Assembly: GCF_900143625.1 (NCBI RefSeq)
Contig: NZ_FRFF01000131.1
Coordinates: forward strand, 100,954-164,953
Direction: 5' to 3'
Length of the DNA: 64,000 nucleotides
DNA from: Nocardiopsis sp. JB363
GTDB lineage: Bacteria; Actinomycetota; Actinomycetes; Streptosporangiales; Streptosporangiaceae
The position numbers and the translations under genes are program-made. This document shows, one piece after another, positions 17,283 through 24,954 of this stretch (position 1 is the stretch's first letter; every line of letters begins with the position of its first letter). Under the pieces are notes generated by a model. The model made no database searches, was not told the origin of the DNA, and saw only the letters and a list, made by a program, of their open reading frames with translations.

Positions 17283-17298
17283 TGACGTGAACACGTGA
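17283..17298. promoter_or_regulatory. TCACG-N6-CGTGA palindrome, site 2 (divergent promoter)
   Basis: TGACGTGAACACGTGA differs from the consensus at one arm position. Its spacer TGAACA is almost that of site 1 (CGAACA) and site 3 (TGGACA) read in the same orientation. It lies 65 bases before the aldo/keto reductase start and 149 bases before the divergent propeller gene. Confidence 0.55.
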
Positions 17299-17362
17299 GG
17301 TGCGCGGGCGGGACGCTCTGCGACGGTGATCGCGCCCGCCCGACGAGGAGAAGTGAGGAATC

Positions 17363-18430
17363 ATGCGCCTGCGACCCTTGGGGAACACCGGAATCAGGGT
17401 GAGTCCGTTCTGCCTGGGCACGATGATGCTCGGGCCCTGGGGAGGAACCGACGACGAGGACGCCGCGCCCATCATCCACCGGGCCCTGGACGCCGGCATC
17501 AACTTCGTGGACACGGCCGACGTGTACGGCAACGGAGCGACCGAGGAGATCGTCGGTCGCGCGTTGAAGGGACGCCGCGACGACGTGGTACTGGTCGGCA
17601 AGGGCCACTACCCCATGTCCGAGGACGCGAACTCGTGGGGGAACTCGCGACGGTGGATCACCCGCGCCGTGGAGGACAGTCTGCGCCGCCTGGGTACCGA
17701 TCACCTGGACCTGTACCTGCTGCACCGACCCGACCCCCACACCGATATCGACGAGACCCTCGGGGTCCTCAGCGACCTGGTGCGCGCGGGCAAGATCCGG
17801 AGCACGGGCACCTCGACCTTCCCCTCGGAACAGATCGTGGAGGCCCATTGGGCCTCCGAGCGACGGGGCCACGTCCGGCTCCGCACCGAGCAGTCGCCCT
17901 ACTCGATCCTGAACCGCTCCGCCGAGGCCTCGCTCTTCCCGACCTGCGAGAAGTACGGCATGGGGGTGATGGTGTGGAGCCCGCTCAGCGAGGGGTGGCT
18001 GACCGGACGCTTCCAGGGCGAGATCGATCTCAGTCGGGGTCGTCAGGCGGCGCACAAGCTCAACTTCGATCCGGCCCTGCCCGGAAACGTCCGCAAGCGC
18101 GAGGCGGTCGCCGAACTGCTGGAGCTGGCCGAGGAGAGCGGTCTGTCCCTGGTCCACATGGCGATCGCCTTCGCCGGGAACCACCCGGGAGTCACCTCCG
18201 TGATTCTGGGCCCGCGCACTCCGGAGCAGTTGGAGGATCTGCTGGCGGCGGCCGAGACCACCTTGGACGACGACGTCCTGGATCGGATCGACGCGATCGT
18301 CCCTCCGGGCACGGTGCTCAACCCGGCCGACTCCCACCAGCGGCAGCCGTCCCTGCGCGACCCCCGGGCGCGTCGCCGGGCACACCACTTCGAACCCCTG
18401 GTCGAGACGCCGGGCCCGGCCACCTCATGA
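17363..18430 (+). CDS. Aldo/keto reductase
   Basis: The 355-residue protein carries the aldo/keto reductase tetrad: aspartate and tyrosine in FVDTADVYGNGATEE, lysine in VVLVGKGHYP, histidine in LYLLHRPDPHTD. The NADPH-binding end VILGPRTPEQLEDLLAA is also present. Enzymes of this class reduce aldehydes and ketones or oxidise alcohols in the cytosol. Its stop overlaps the ATG of the flavoprotein oxidase (ATGA). Paired with an alcohol-oxidising flavoprotein it may interconvert an alcohol and a carbonyl on the pathway product or an attached sugar; this is inferred. Confidence 0.88.
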   Translation: MRLRPLGNTGIRVSPFCLGTMMLGPWGGTDDEDAAPIIHRALDAGINFVDTADVYGNGATEEIVGRALKGRRDDVVLVGKGHYPMSEDANSWGNSRRWITRAVEDSLRRLGTDHLDLYLLHRPDPHTDIDETLGVLSDLVRAGKIRSTGTSTFPSEQIVEAHWASERRGHVRLRTEQSPYSILNRSAEASLFPTCEKYGMGVMVWSPLSEGWLTGRFQGEIDLSRGRQAAHKLNFDPALPGNVRKREAVAELLELAEESGLSLVHMAIAFAGNHPGVTSVILGPRTPEQLEDLLAAAETTLDDDVLDRIDAIVPPGTVLNPADSHQRQPSLRDPRARRRAHHFEPLVETPGPATS

Positions 18431-19809
18431 CGGGTCCGCGGGATCCAGGGGCCGGCCACGCCCTGTCCGCACTGCGATCGGGATTCGTTGGCGAGGTGCA
18501 CGAGGTCGCACCGGGCGAGGCGCCCTTCTGGCTGCCCTGGCGGCGCAACGTCGTCCCGAAACCCGGTGTGGTCGCCGACCCCGTATCCTCGGGGGACGTG
18601 GTCCGCGCGGTGGCCCACGCGCGCGATCGGGGGCTCGACCTGGACGTCCAGTGCGGCGGCCACGGAGCGGTCCGCGCCCTGCCCCATAACGGTCTACTGC
18701 TGCGTACCGGTGGCCTGGCCGCCGTGGAGATCGACCCTCGCCGTCGGACCGCGCGTGCGGGCGGCGGCACCCGGTGGGGCGACGTGGTCACGGCCGCGGC
18801 CGAGTACGGTCTGGCTCCGGTGTCGGGGACGTCGCCGGACGTCGGGGTCGCGGGCTACACCCTCGGTGGCGGACTCGGCTGGCTGACCCGGCGTCACGGG
18901 TTCGCGGCCGACAACCTGGTGTCGGCCGAGGTGGTCACCGCCGACGCCCGGGCCCTGCGGGTCTCGGCGGACGCCCACGAGGACCTCTTCTGGGCCTTAC
19001 GGGGTGGCGGCGGAAATTTCGGTGTGGTGACCGAACTGGAGATGCGTTTGCACCCGATCGGACGGATCAGCGGCGGCGTGCTGTTCTTCCCCTTCGAACG
19101 CGCGCACGCGATCCTGGACGCCTACCGAAGCCTGGCTCACCGGGAACCCGAGGACGTGGTCACGGCCGTGGTCCTGGTTCGGCCGCCCGACTCCGACGAG
19201 GTGCCCGAGCCGTTGCGCGGACGCCCCGTCGTGGCCCTGCGCGTCTGCGTCCTTTCCGAGGCGCGGGACGCCGCCCGCCACGTCGACCGCCTGTTGTCCG
19301 CGACCGGGCCTCCACTGCTGGGTGGGTTGGGTCCCCTGCGGTTCCCTGAGCTGACCGCGCTCTCCGACCCGCAACCGCTCCCCCAGGTGTCCGAAGAGCA
19401 CACCGACCTGTTCGACGCCCTCCCCGACGCGGTCGTGGACGAGCTCGTGTCCGTGTGCGAACACCCGGACTCGCCCGTCTCTGTCGTGGAGGTGCGCAAC
19501 TGGACCGGGGCTCCCGGACGACCACCGGCGGACGCCGGGCCGGCGGGCCATCGGAACACGCCCTTCTCCGTGATCGCCATCGCCCCCGGCCTGAACGAAC
19601 GGACCTTGGAAGGTGCCCGCTCGGCGATGGCCCGGCTGGCCGCACGCCTGGCTCCACACGCCACCGGTTCGGTGTTCCTGAACTTCCTCAGTGACCCGGG
19701 TCGGGTGGCGGCCGCCTACCCGCCCGAGCACCTGGGGCGGCTACGGGAGCTGAAACGGCGCTTCGATCCCGACAACGTGTTCCACCTCAACCACAACATT
19801 CGTCCCTGA
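18427..19809 (+). CDS. FAD-linked oxidoreductase, berberine bridge enzyme-like (copy 1)
   Basis: The 460-residue protein has the FAD-binding PCMH fold in the N-terminal half (QCGGHGAVRAL, where the histidine is the usual covalent FAD link; VAGYTLGGGLGWLTRRHG) and the BBE C-terminal motif FDPDNVFHLNHNI. Doubly linked BBE enzymes have a cysteine near GYTLGGGLG; here the position is tyrosine or threonine, so only single attachment is expected. Relatives oxidise alcohols, sugars or aromatic ring systems. It is coupled to the aldo/keto reductase, and a related oxidase lies at 40961-42376. A convergent terminator follows. Confidence 0.87.
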   Translation: MTGPRDPGAGHALSALRSGFVGEVHEVAPGEAPFWLPWRRNVVPKPGVVADPVSSGDVVRAVAHARDRGLDLDVQCGGHGAVRALPHNGLLLRTGGLAAVEIDPRRRTARAGGGTRWGDVVTAAAEYGLAPVSGTSPDVGVAGYTLGGGLGWLTRRHGFAADNLVSAEVVTADARALRVSADAHEDLFWALRGGGGNFGVVTELEMRLHPIGRISGGVLFFPFERAHAILDAYRSLAHREPEDVVTAVVLVRPPDSDEVPEPLRGRPVVALRVCVLSEARDAARHVDRLLSATGPPLLGGLGPLRFPELTALSDPQPLPQVSEEHTDLFDALPDAVVDELVSVCEHPDSPVSVVEVRNWTGAPGRPPADAGPAGHRNTPFSVIAIAPGLNERTLEGARSAMARLAARLAPHATGSVFLNFLSDPGRVAAAYPPEHLGRLRELKRRFDPDNVFHLNHNIRP

Positions 19810-19821
19810 GCCGGAGGACAA

Positions 19822-19849
19822 GCGAGGAGGGTGCGCGCACCCTCCTCGC
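19822..19849. terminator. Bidirectional palindromic terminator
   Basis: A perfect 28-base palindrome (GCGAGGAGGGTGCG and its complement) begins 12 bases after the oxidase stop and ends 30 bases before the minus-strand stop of the decarboxylase D subunit, so it can end both convergent operons. Confidence 0.8.
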
Positions 19850-19878
19850 CGTCACATCGATCCTGGGGCCGACACCGC

Positions 19879-20112
19879 TCAGCGGGGTTCGTCGCGCAGG
19901 GGTGGTACGGGCGGCAGCTCCACCGCGTCGCGGATGTCCTCCGGGGTGATCCGGAACTCCTCGGGAAACGACTCCCGGACGGACTGGCGCGGAGGTTCGG
20001 TGGTGCGCCAGGTGTAGTGGCAGATCGAGCACAGAACCACCTCCCACACCCCGGGCACCGGAGACACCGCGACGGTGGCGGCCCCCTCGTCACCACAACG
20101 GGGACAGATCAT
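19879..20112 (-). CDS. VdcD/BsdD-type small subunit of hydroxyarylic acid decarboxylase
   Basis: A 77-residue protein with an N-terminal zinc-ribbon-like pair (MICPRCGDEG and VVLCSICHYTWRTTEP) matches the small D protein that accompanies non-oxidative hydroxyarylate decarboxylases. The ATG at 20112 follows GGTGAGGA; a GTG at 20121 overlaps the UbiD stop and would add three residues. It is the last gene of the nine-gene operon, next to UbiD and UbiX homologues, and this three-part set is diagnostic. The D protein is small and its exact role is poorly defined. Confidence 0.85.
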   Translation of the reverse strand: MICPRCGDEGAATVAVSPVPGVWEVVLCSICHYTWRTTEPPRQSVRESFPEEFRITPEDIRDAVELPPVPPLRDEPR

Positions 20113-20117
20113 GGTCC

Positions 20118-21545
20118 TCACCTTTCCTTGGTCCGTTCACGGAGCCACCGCAGCCAACGGTCCGTGTCGGGGTGGTCCCGCACCGGATGGGCGTGCCGCC
20201 CTCGGACGTCGGGGGCGACGGGCGCGGTGGCGTCGATGACGACCTTGCCGCTGACGCCGACCGGCGACGATGACGGGTCCAACGGCAGAATGGACATGTT
20301 GGACAGGTGCACCATGTCCTCATCCGGGTTGACCTTGGTGGACAACGCCCACATCACCTGCGGGAGGTCGAAGGGATCGACGTCCTCGTCGACGACGATC
20401 ACCACCTTGCAGTAGCCGAGCCCATGTCTGCTCGTCATCGCTCGCAGCCCCACCGCCCGGGCGAACCCGCCCTGGCGGGGCCGCACCGACACGATGGCGA
20501 CCAGCCCATGGGTGTACATGGCGTTGACCGCGACGACCTCCGGGAAGTCCTCCTTGAGCTGCTGGTACAGGGGAACACAGGTGGCCGGCCCCATCAGATA
20601 GTCGATCTCCGTCCAGGCTCGCCCCAAGTGCAGGTGTTCGAACACCGGGTCGTCGCGGTACGAGATGCGGTCGATCCGGATCACGGCCATCGCCCGACCG
20701 CCGGAGTAGTGGCCGGTGAACTCACCGAAGGGTCCCTCGAACTCACGCACCCGACCCTCGATCACCCCCTCCAGTAGCACCTCCGTCCCCCATGGCACGT
20801 CCAGGCCGGTCAGCGGCCCCTTGGCCAGAGTGACCGGCGAACCTCGCAGGGCCCCCGCCATCTCGTACTCGGACTGGTCGTAGGCGATCGGAGCCGAAGC
20901 CACGATGGACACGACCGGGTCGTTGCCCACCGCGATCGCGACGGGCACGTCCTCTCCCCGTTCCTCGCCGATTCTCAGGTGGTGGGCGATGTCATGGATC
21001 GTCCCGGGCTGGAGGCCGAGTTTGTTCGGGCCCTTGACCTGGAGTCGGTAGATGCCGACGTTCTGGCGTCCGGTGTCGTCCCAGTGGTCGGGGTCGCGGC
21101 TGATGACGGAGGCCTTGTCCAGGAAGAAGCCGCCGTCCCCCTCGTTGACCCGGAACAGGGGGAGCACGCGGAACAGGTCCACGTCCGGGCCCTCCTGGAC
21201 GTTCTCCAGGAAGGGAGGGTCCCCACGATGCACCGGTGCGACGGGGTGGTCGTCCCACCGACGGGTGAACTCCTGGATCTGCTCGCGTACCGGGGTGTCC
21301 CGGTCCATGCCCATCGCGATGGCGTGGTTGGGCCACGAACCGTGGGCGTTGAGCACGATCCGGGCGTTGGTGAACCCGTTCACCAACGTGAAGTACAGGG
21401 CGGGGGCCTTGTCCCCGAGTCGGGCGGCGGCGTTGGCGGCGGCGGCCAGATCGGGTTCGCAGTCGACGGGTTCGCCGACCCGTACGAGCTGGCCTTCGCG
21501 GTCCAGCGCGTCGAGGAAGCCCCGGAGGTCTTCGATAGCGGTCAT
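20118..21545 (-). CDS. UbiD-family hydroxyarylate decarboxylase (VdcC/BsdC-like)
   Basis: The 475-residue protein is a full-length UbiD-family enzyme: an N-terminal FLDALDREGQLVRV, EGPFGEFTGHYSGG with the conserved glutamates, and EIDYLMGPATCVPLYQQLKE. The family uses prenylated FMN made by UbiX to decarboxylate aromatic or unsaturated acids, reversibly. The ATG at 21545 is 17 bases after the UbiX stop. With a D subunit next to it, the closest function is decarboxylation of hydroxybenzoates such as vanillate or 4-hydroxybenzoate. In this operon, 3-hydroxyanthranilate (giving 2-aminophenol) or a cyclised carboxylic product are the natural candidates. Confidence 0.9.
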   Translation of the reverse strand: MTAIEDLRGFLDALDREGQLVRVGEPVDCEPDLAAAANAAARLGDKAPALYFTLVNGFTNARIVLNAHGSWPNHAIAMGMDRDTPVREQIQEFTRRWDDHPVAPVHRGDPPFLENVQEGPDVDLFRVLPLFRVNEGDGGFFLDKASVISRDPDHWDDTGRQNVGIYRLQVKGPNKLGLQPGTIHDIAHHLRIGEERGEDVPVAIAVGNDPVVSIVASAPIAYDQSEYEMAGALRGSPVTLAKGPLTGLDVPWGTEVLLEGVIEGRVREFEGPFGEFTGHYSGGRAMAVIRIDRISYRDDPVFEHLHLGRAWTEIDYLMGPATCVPLYQQLKEDFPEVVAVNAMYTHGLVAIVSVRPRQGGFARAVGLRAMTSRHGLGYCKVVIVVDEDVDPFDLPQVMWALSTKVNPDEDMVHLSNMSILPLDPSSSPVGVSGKVVIDATAPVAPDVRGRHAHPVRDHPDTDRWLRWLRERTKER

Positions 21546-21562
21546 GGTCGTCCTTTCCGCTG

Positions 21563-22192
21563 TCAGGGGGTGGTGGAAACGGCCCGGTCCCGGGGACCTC
21601 GGTCGAGTCGGGCCCGGCGCATCCCCTCCCATCGGTCGGCGGGGACGGTGATCTGGAACTGGTCGAGTACGCGCGCCACCACGTGGTCCACGATGTCCCC
21701 CACCGTGCCGGGGTGGTTGTAGAAGGCCGGTGTGGGAGGCAGGACCACGGCCCCCATCCGGGTGAGGGCGAGCATGTTGTCGAGGTGGATCTCGTTGAGC
21801 GGGGTCTCCCGTGTCACGAGCACCAGACGGCGTCGCTCCTTGAGGACCACGTCGGCCGCCCTCGGGATGAGGCCGTCCGCGTACCCGGTGCGGATACCGG
21901 CGAGCGTCTTCATGCTGCACGGCACGACGACCATGCCCTCGGTGAGGAAGGAGCCGCTGGAGATCGGTGCCCCTTGGTCCTCGGGCGAGTACACGAGGTC
22001 GGCCAGCTCCGTCAGGCGGGCCACCCCGTGGCCGCACTCCAGTTCGACGGTGGCACGGGCCCAGCGACTGACCACCAGGTGCGTCTCCACCTCGGGGATC
22101 GCCGCCAGCACCTCCAGGAGGCGCACACCGAACGGGGCGCCGGTGGCGCCGGTCATGGCGACGACCAGGCGGCGCCGTGCCCCGCCGGTCAC
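21563..22192 (-). CDS. UbiX-family flavin prenyltransferase (VdcB/BsdB-like)
   Basis: The 209-residue protein opens with [20 protein letters not shown], the flavodoxin-like phosphate-binding loop of UbiX, and contains [19 protein letters not shown] and the [17 protein letters not shown] segment typical of the family. It makes prenylated FMN for the UbiD partner. The GTG start overlaps the isochorismatase stop (GTGA), so the decarboxylase genes are fused to the 3-hydroxyanthranilate genes at the level of translation and are not just neighbours. Confidence 0.92.
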   Translation of the reverse strand: MTGGARRRLVVAMTGATGAPFGVRLLEVLAAIPEVETHLVVSRWARATVELECGHGVARLTELADLVYSPEDQGAPISSGSFLTEGMVVVPCSMKTLAGIRTGYADGLIPRAADVVLKERRRLVLVTRETPLNEIHLDNMLALTRMGAVVLPPTPAFYNHPGTVGDIVDHVVARVLDQFQITVPADRWEGMRRARLDRGPRDRAVSTTP

Positions 22193-22863
22193 CGTTCGCC
22201 CGCCGTCATCTGGAGGACCGCCGCGTCGAGGTCGGTGAGGACCCGATCGGTGGGGAGCACCGCCGCGCAGCGAAGGGCTCCGTAGTCCAGGGCCATCCGG
22301 TGCTCCTTCTCCGAGAAGTCGGCGACCGCGTCGGAGACCAGGAAGGGTTCGACATCGCGGGCGAAGGCGTCGGAGGCGGTCATCAGACAGCCCACATGGG
22401 CGTAGACCCCGCAGATGATGAGCTGGTCCCGGCCGGCGGCGCGCAGGCGCGCGTCCAGGTCGGAGCGGACGAAGGCGCTGTAGCGCCATTTGGTGAGCAG
22501 GGTGTCGCCGTCCCGAAGCGCGAGTTCGGGGATGACCGCGCGGGGTGTGCCGGGCCCGGTGCCCTCCGCGCTCATGCCGGGCCCCCAGAAGTCGTGCAGC
22601 AGTCCCCTCTCCTCGGAGGTCATGGAACCGGGCTGCGCGGTGTAGAACACCGGTATCCCCCAGCGGTCCGCCGCCTCGCGGAGCCGGACGCAATTGGCGA
22701 CGAGTTCCGTGACGGGTGAGCTTCCCGCGCGGAAGAAGTCCACGAAGTAGTTCTGCATGTCGTGGATGAGCAGGGCGGCGCGCCGGGGGTCCGGGCTCCA
22801 GGACACCGTGTTGGTCGGTGGGTCGTCCGGCATCGGGTAGTGCAGCCCGCGTCGGATGGTCAT
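22189..22863 (-). CDS. phzD: PhzD-type isochorismatase (2-amino-2-deoxyisochorismate hydrolase)
   Basis: The 224-residue protein fits PhzD rather than general cysteine hydrolases: catalytic aspartate in [14 protein letters not shown], lysine in [10 protein letters not shown], and [17 protein letters not shown], in which glycine replaces the cysteine used by amidases. PhzD removes pyruvate from 2-amino-2-deoxyisochorismate to give trans-2,3-dihydro-3-hydroxyanthranilate. It has no aryl carrier domain, which argues against a siderophore-type EntB. It sits between the dehydrogenase and ubiX in the operon. Confidence 0.9.
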   Translation of the reverse strand: MTIRRGLHYPMPDDPPTNTVSWSPDPRRAALLIHDMQNYFVDFFRAGSSPVTELVANCVRLREAADRWGIPVFYTAQPGSMTSEERGLLHDFWGPGMSAEGTGPGTPRAVIPELALRDGDTLLTKWRYSAFVRSDLDARLRAAGRDQLIICGVYAHVGCLMTASDAFARDVEPFLVSDAVADFSEKEHRMALDYGALRCAAVLPTDRVLTDLDAAVLQMTAGER

Positions 22864-22893
22864 GGTCCTCCGTAGGTCGTCGGGTGTGGGGTG

Positions 22894-23679
22894 TCAGGCG
22901 CCCAGCGCGGCGCCGCCGTCCACGTGCAGGTTCTGCATGGTGATGTGCCTGGCTCGGTCCGACACCAGAAAGAGGACGGCGTCGGCCACGTCCTCGGGCC
23001 GGGCGATTCGACCCAGGGGGATGCCGATCCGATGGTTCTCCAGCGAACCGTGAAGCGTCGCCCGTCGATCCTGTTCGGTCCGCCACATCGACCTGAGCAT
23101 CGGGGTGTCGGTCGACCCGGGGCCGATCACGTTGCAGCGGATGCCGTACTCGGCCAGTTCCAGGCCCAGGCACCGGGTGAACATCGCGGAAGCCGCCTTG
23201 GACGCGGCGTAGGCGCCCATCCGCGCCCGGGGGACCTGGGCGGCGTTGGAGGCGACGGTGACGATGGAGCCACGGCTCCGGGGGATCATCCGTTCGGCGA
23301 CCGCACGTGAGACGTGGAAGACACCGTGGGTGTTGACGTCGAAGACCGCCCGCCACTCACCGGTGTCCAGTTTGACCAGATCGTCGGTGTTGAGTATCCC
23401 CGCGACGTTGATCAGGGCGTCCAGGGGCCCGTATTCGCTCTCGGAGCGTTCCACGAGGCGTTCGACCGCGGGGGCGTCGGTGACGTCCACCGCGTGGGGA
23501 TGGACGGCACCCCGTGCCCCGTCGAGTTCCGCGGCGAGGTGCCGCACGCCCTCACCGTCGATGTCGCAGGCGAGCACTCGGGTCCCCTGTTCGGCCAGTG
23601 AGCGGACGACCGCGGCGCCGATACCGCGCGCGGCGCCGGTCACCAGCGCCGTCTGCCCGTGGAGTTCCGGGTATCCCAT
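22894..23679 (-). CDS. DhbA/EntA-type short-chain dehydrogenase
   Basis: The 261-residue protein has the SDR cofactor loop TGAARGIGAA, the NVAG-type segment LINVAGIL, and the catalytic YAASKAASAMF. Its overall pattern (a MIPRSRGSIVTVASNAAQVP run) is that of 2,3-dihydro-2,3-dihydroxybenzoate dehydrogenases. With PhzE and PhzD as neighbours the expected reaction is NAD-dependent aromatisation of dihydro-3-hydroxyanthranilate to 3-hydroxyanthranilate, as in known benzoxazole clusters. It takes the place of PhzF, which would lead to phenazines and is absent. Confidence 0.88.
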   Translation of the reverse strand: MGYPELHGQTALVTGAARGIGAAVVRSLAEQGTRVLACDIDGEGVRHLAAELDGARGAVHPHAVDVTDAPAVERLVERSESEYGPLDALINVAGILNTDDLVKLDTGEWRAVFDVNTHGVFHVSRAVAERMIPRSRGSIVTVASNAAQVPRARMGAYAASKAASAMFTRCLGLELAEYGIRCNVIGPGSTDTPMLRSMWRTEQDRRATLHGSLENHRIGIPLGRIARPEDVADAVLFLVSDRARHITMQNLHVDGGAALGA

Positions 23680-23715
23680 GTCTTCTCCGTTCTTCCTCTC
23701 GGTGATGGGCGAGGT

Positions 23716-24954
23716 TCACGCACATGCGGTGAGGAACAGGTGGGCTTGTTCGGGGTTGAGCCGTGGGTCGCACAGGCTCGTGTAGCGTTTGCCGACCTCG
23801 GCGGGGTCGCCGACCGGCCCGCCCACGCACTCGGTGACGTCCGCCGCCGTGACCTCCAGGTGGAAGCCGCCCGGGTGCAGGCGATATCGGCGGAGGGTCC
23901 CGAGGAAACTCCTGGCCTCGGCCACGATGTCGGAGAGGTGACGGGTCTTGTGTCCTTCGTCGGTGCGCACGGTGTTGCCGTGCATGGGGTCGCACACCCA
24001 CACGACCGGATGTCCGCTGTCGCGTACGGCCTCGATGATCCCCGGCAGGGCCGCGCTGATCCGGTCGTGACCCATGCGCGTGATCAGGACGAGGCGGCCG
24101 GGTCTACGGTCGGGGTCCAGGACCTGACACAGCCGGACGACCTGCTCCGGGGTGGCGGAGGGGCCGATCTTGCACGCCACCGGGTTGGCGATGGCGGCAA
24201 GGAGCGCGGTGTGGGCGGACTCGGGATCCCGGGTCCTCTCCCCCAGCCACGGTAGGTGCGTGGATCCGAGCAGGAGGCGACCGTCCACACCATCCCGACG
24301 CAGGTGGGGAACCTCGTAGTCGAGCACGAGGGCCTCGTGACTCACCCACGGACCCGCGTCGGTGTACCCCGTCGCCCGCCCCCGGTCGCGATGGCGTCGC
24401 ACCTCTCGGACGACGATCTCGCTCGCCGCCCGGGCGTCGAGCATGCGCAGCGGGTCCGGGCGGCGTGCTGCGGGCGCGGGTTCCTCCGAGTTGACGAGGT
24501 GGCCCCGGAAGACGGGGAGCTCGGTTCCGTCGACGGTCTCGATCCCGTGGGAGCGGGGCTTGGCGAACTGGCCTCCCATCCGCCCGACCTGCACCACGTT
24601 CAGCCCGAATAACCGGCGCATGTGCCCGCCGAGGCCGGACAGGACCGCGATCTTGACCCGGGCGTGTTCGGCCGTGCACTCGCCCAGGTCTTCGGCGCAA
24701 TCACCGGCCTGGAGCAGGGAGGCCCGCCCTTGTGCCACCTGGGCCAGGTCGGCCCTCAGGCGGTCGGTCTCGGCGATGTCGACCAGGGGCGGCAGCCGGG
24801 AGATCCGTTCCCTGGTCGAGGGCAGTGACTCGTGGTCGGCCCAGTCCGGTTGCTGGGCCGCCGGCAGCCGCGACCACGGTCCCCCGAACGGGGCGGTCGT
24901 GGCGTCCGCGGTGGCGATACCGGTGCCGGAGCTCCGGTGGAGACGGTCATGCAC
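23716..24954 (-). CDS. phzC: Class II 3-deoxy-7-phosphoheptulonate (DAHP) synthase
   Basis: The 412-residue protein is a plant/PhzC-type DAHP synthase with LLQAGDCAEDLGE, QVGRMGGQFAKPRS and GTTVH-region equivalents near VWVCDPMHGNTVR. It joins erythrose 4-phosphate and phosphoenolpyruvate and raises flux into chorismate for the operon. It starts at a GTG overlapping the phzE stop by eight bases. Extra DAHP synthases are usual in chorismate-consuming clusters, and such copies are often insensitive to feedback, which cannot be judged here. Confidence 0.92.
   Translation of the reverse strand: MHDRLHRSSGTGIATADATTAPFGGPWSRLPAAQQPDWADHESLPSTRERISRLPPLVDIAETDRLRADLAQVAQGRASLLQAGDCAEDLGECTAEHARVKIAVLSGLGGHMRRLFGLNVVQVGRMGGQFAKPRSHGIETVDGTELPVFRGHLVNSEEPAPAARRPDPLRMLDARAASEIVVREVRRHRDRGRATGYTDAGPWVSHEALVLDYEVPHLRRDGVDGRLLLGSTHLPWLGERTRDPESAHTALLAAIANPVACKIGPSATPEQVVRLCQVLDPDRRPGRLVLITRMGHDRISAALPGIIEAVRDSGHPVVWVCDPMHGNTVRTDEGHKTRHLSDIVAEARSFLGTLRRYRLHPGGFHLEVTAADVTECVGGPVGDPAEVGKRYTSLCDPRLNPEQAHLFLTACA

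Noticed and set aside
22189..23679. Catecholate siderophore (2,3-dihydroxybenzoate) cluster
   Set aside because: There is no EntC-type isochorismate synthase, no aryl carrier domain, and no NRPS gene in the window.
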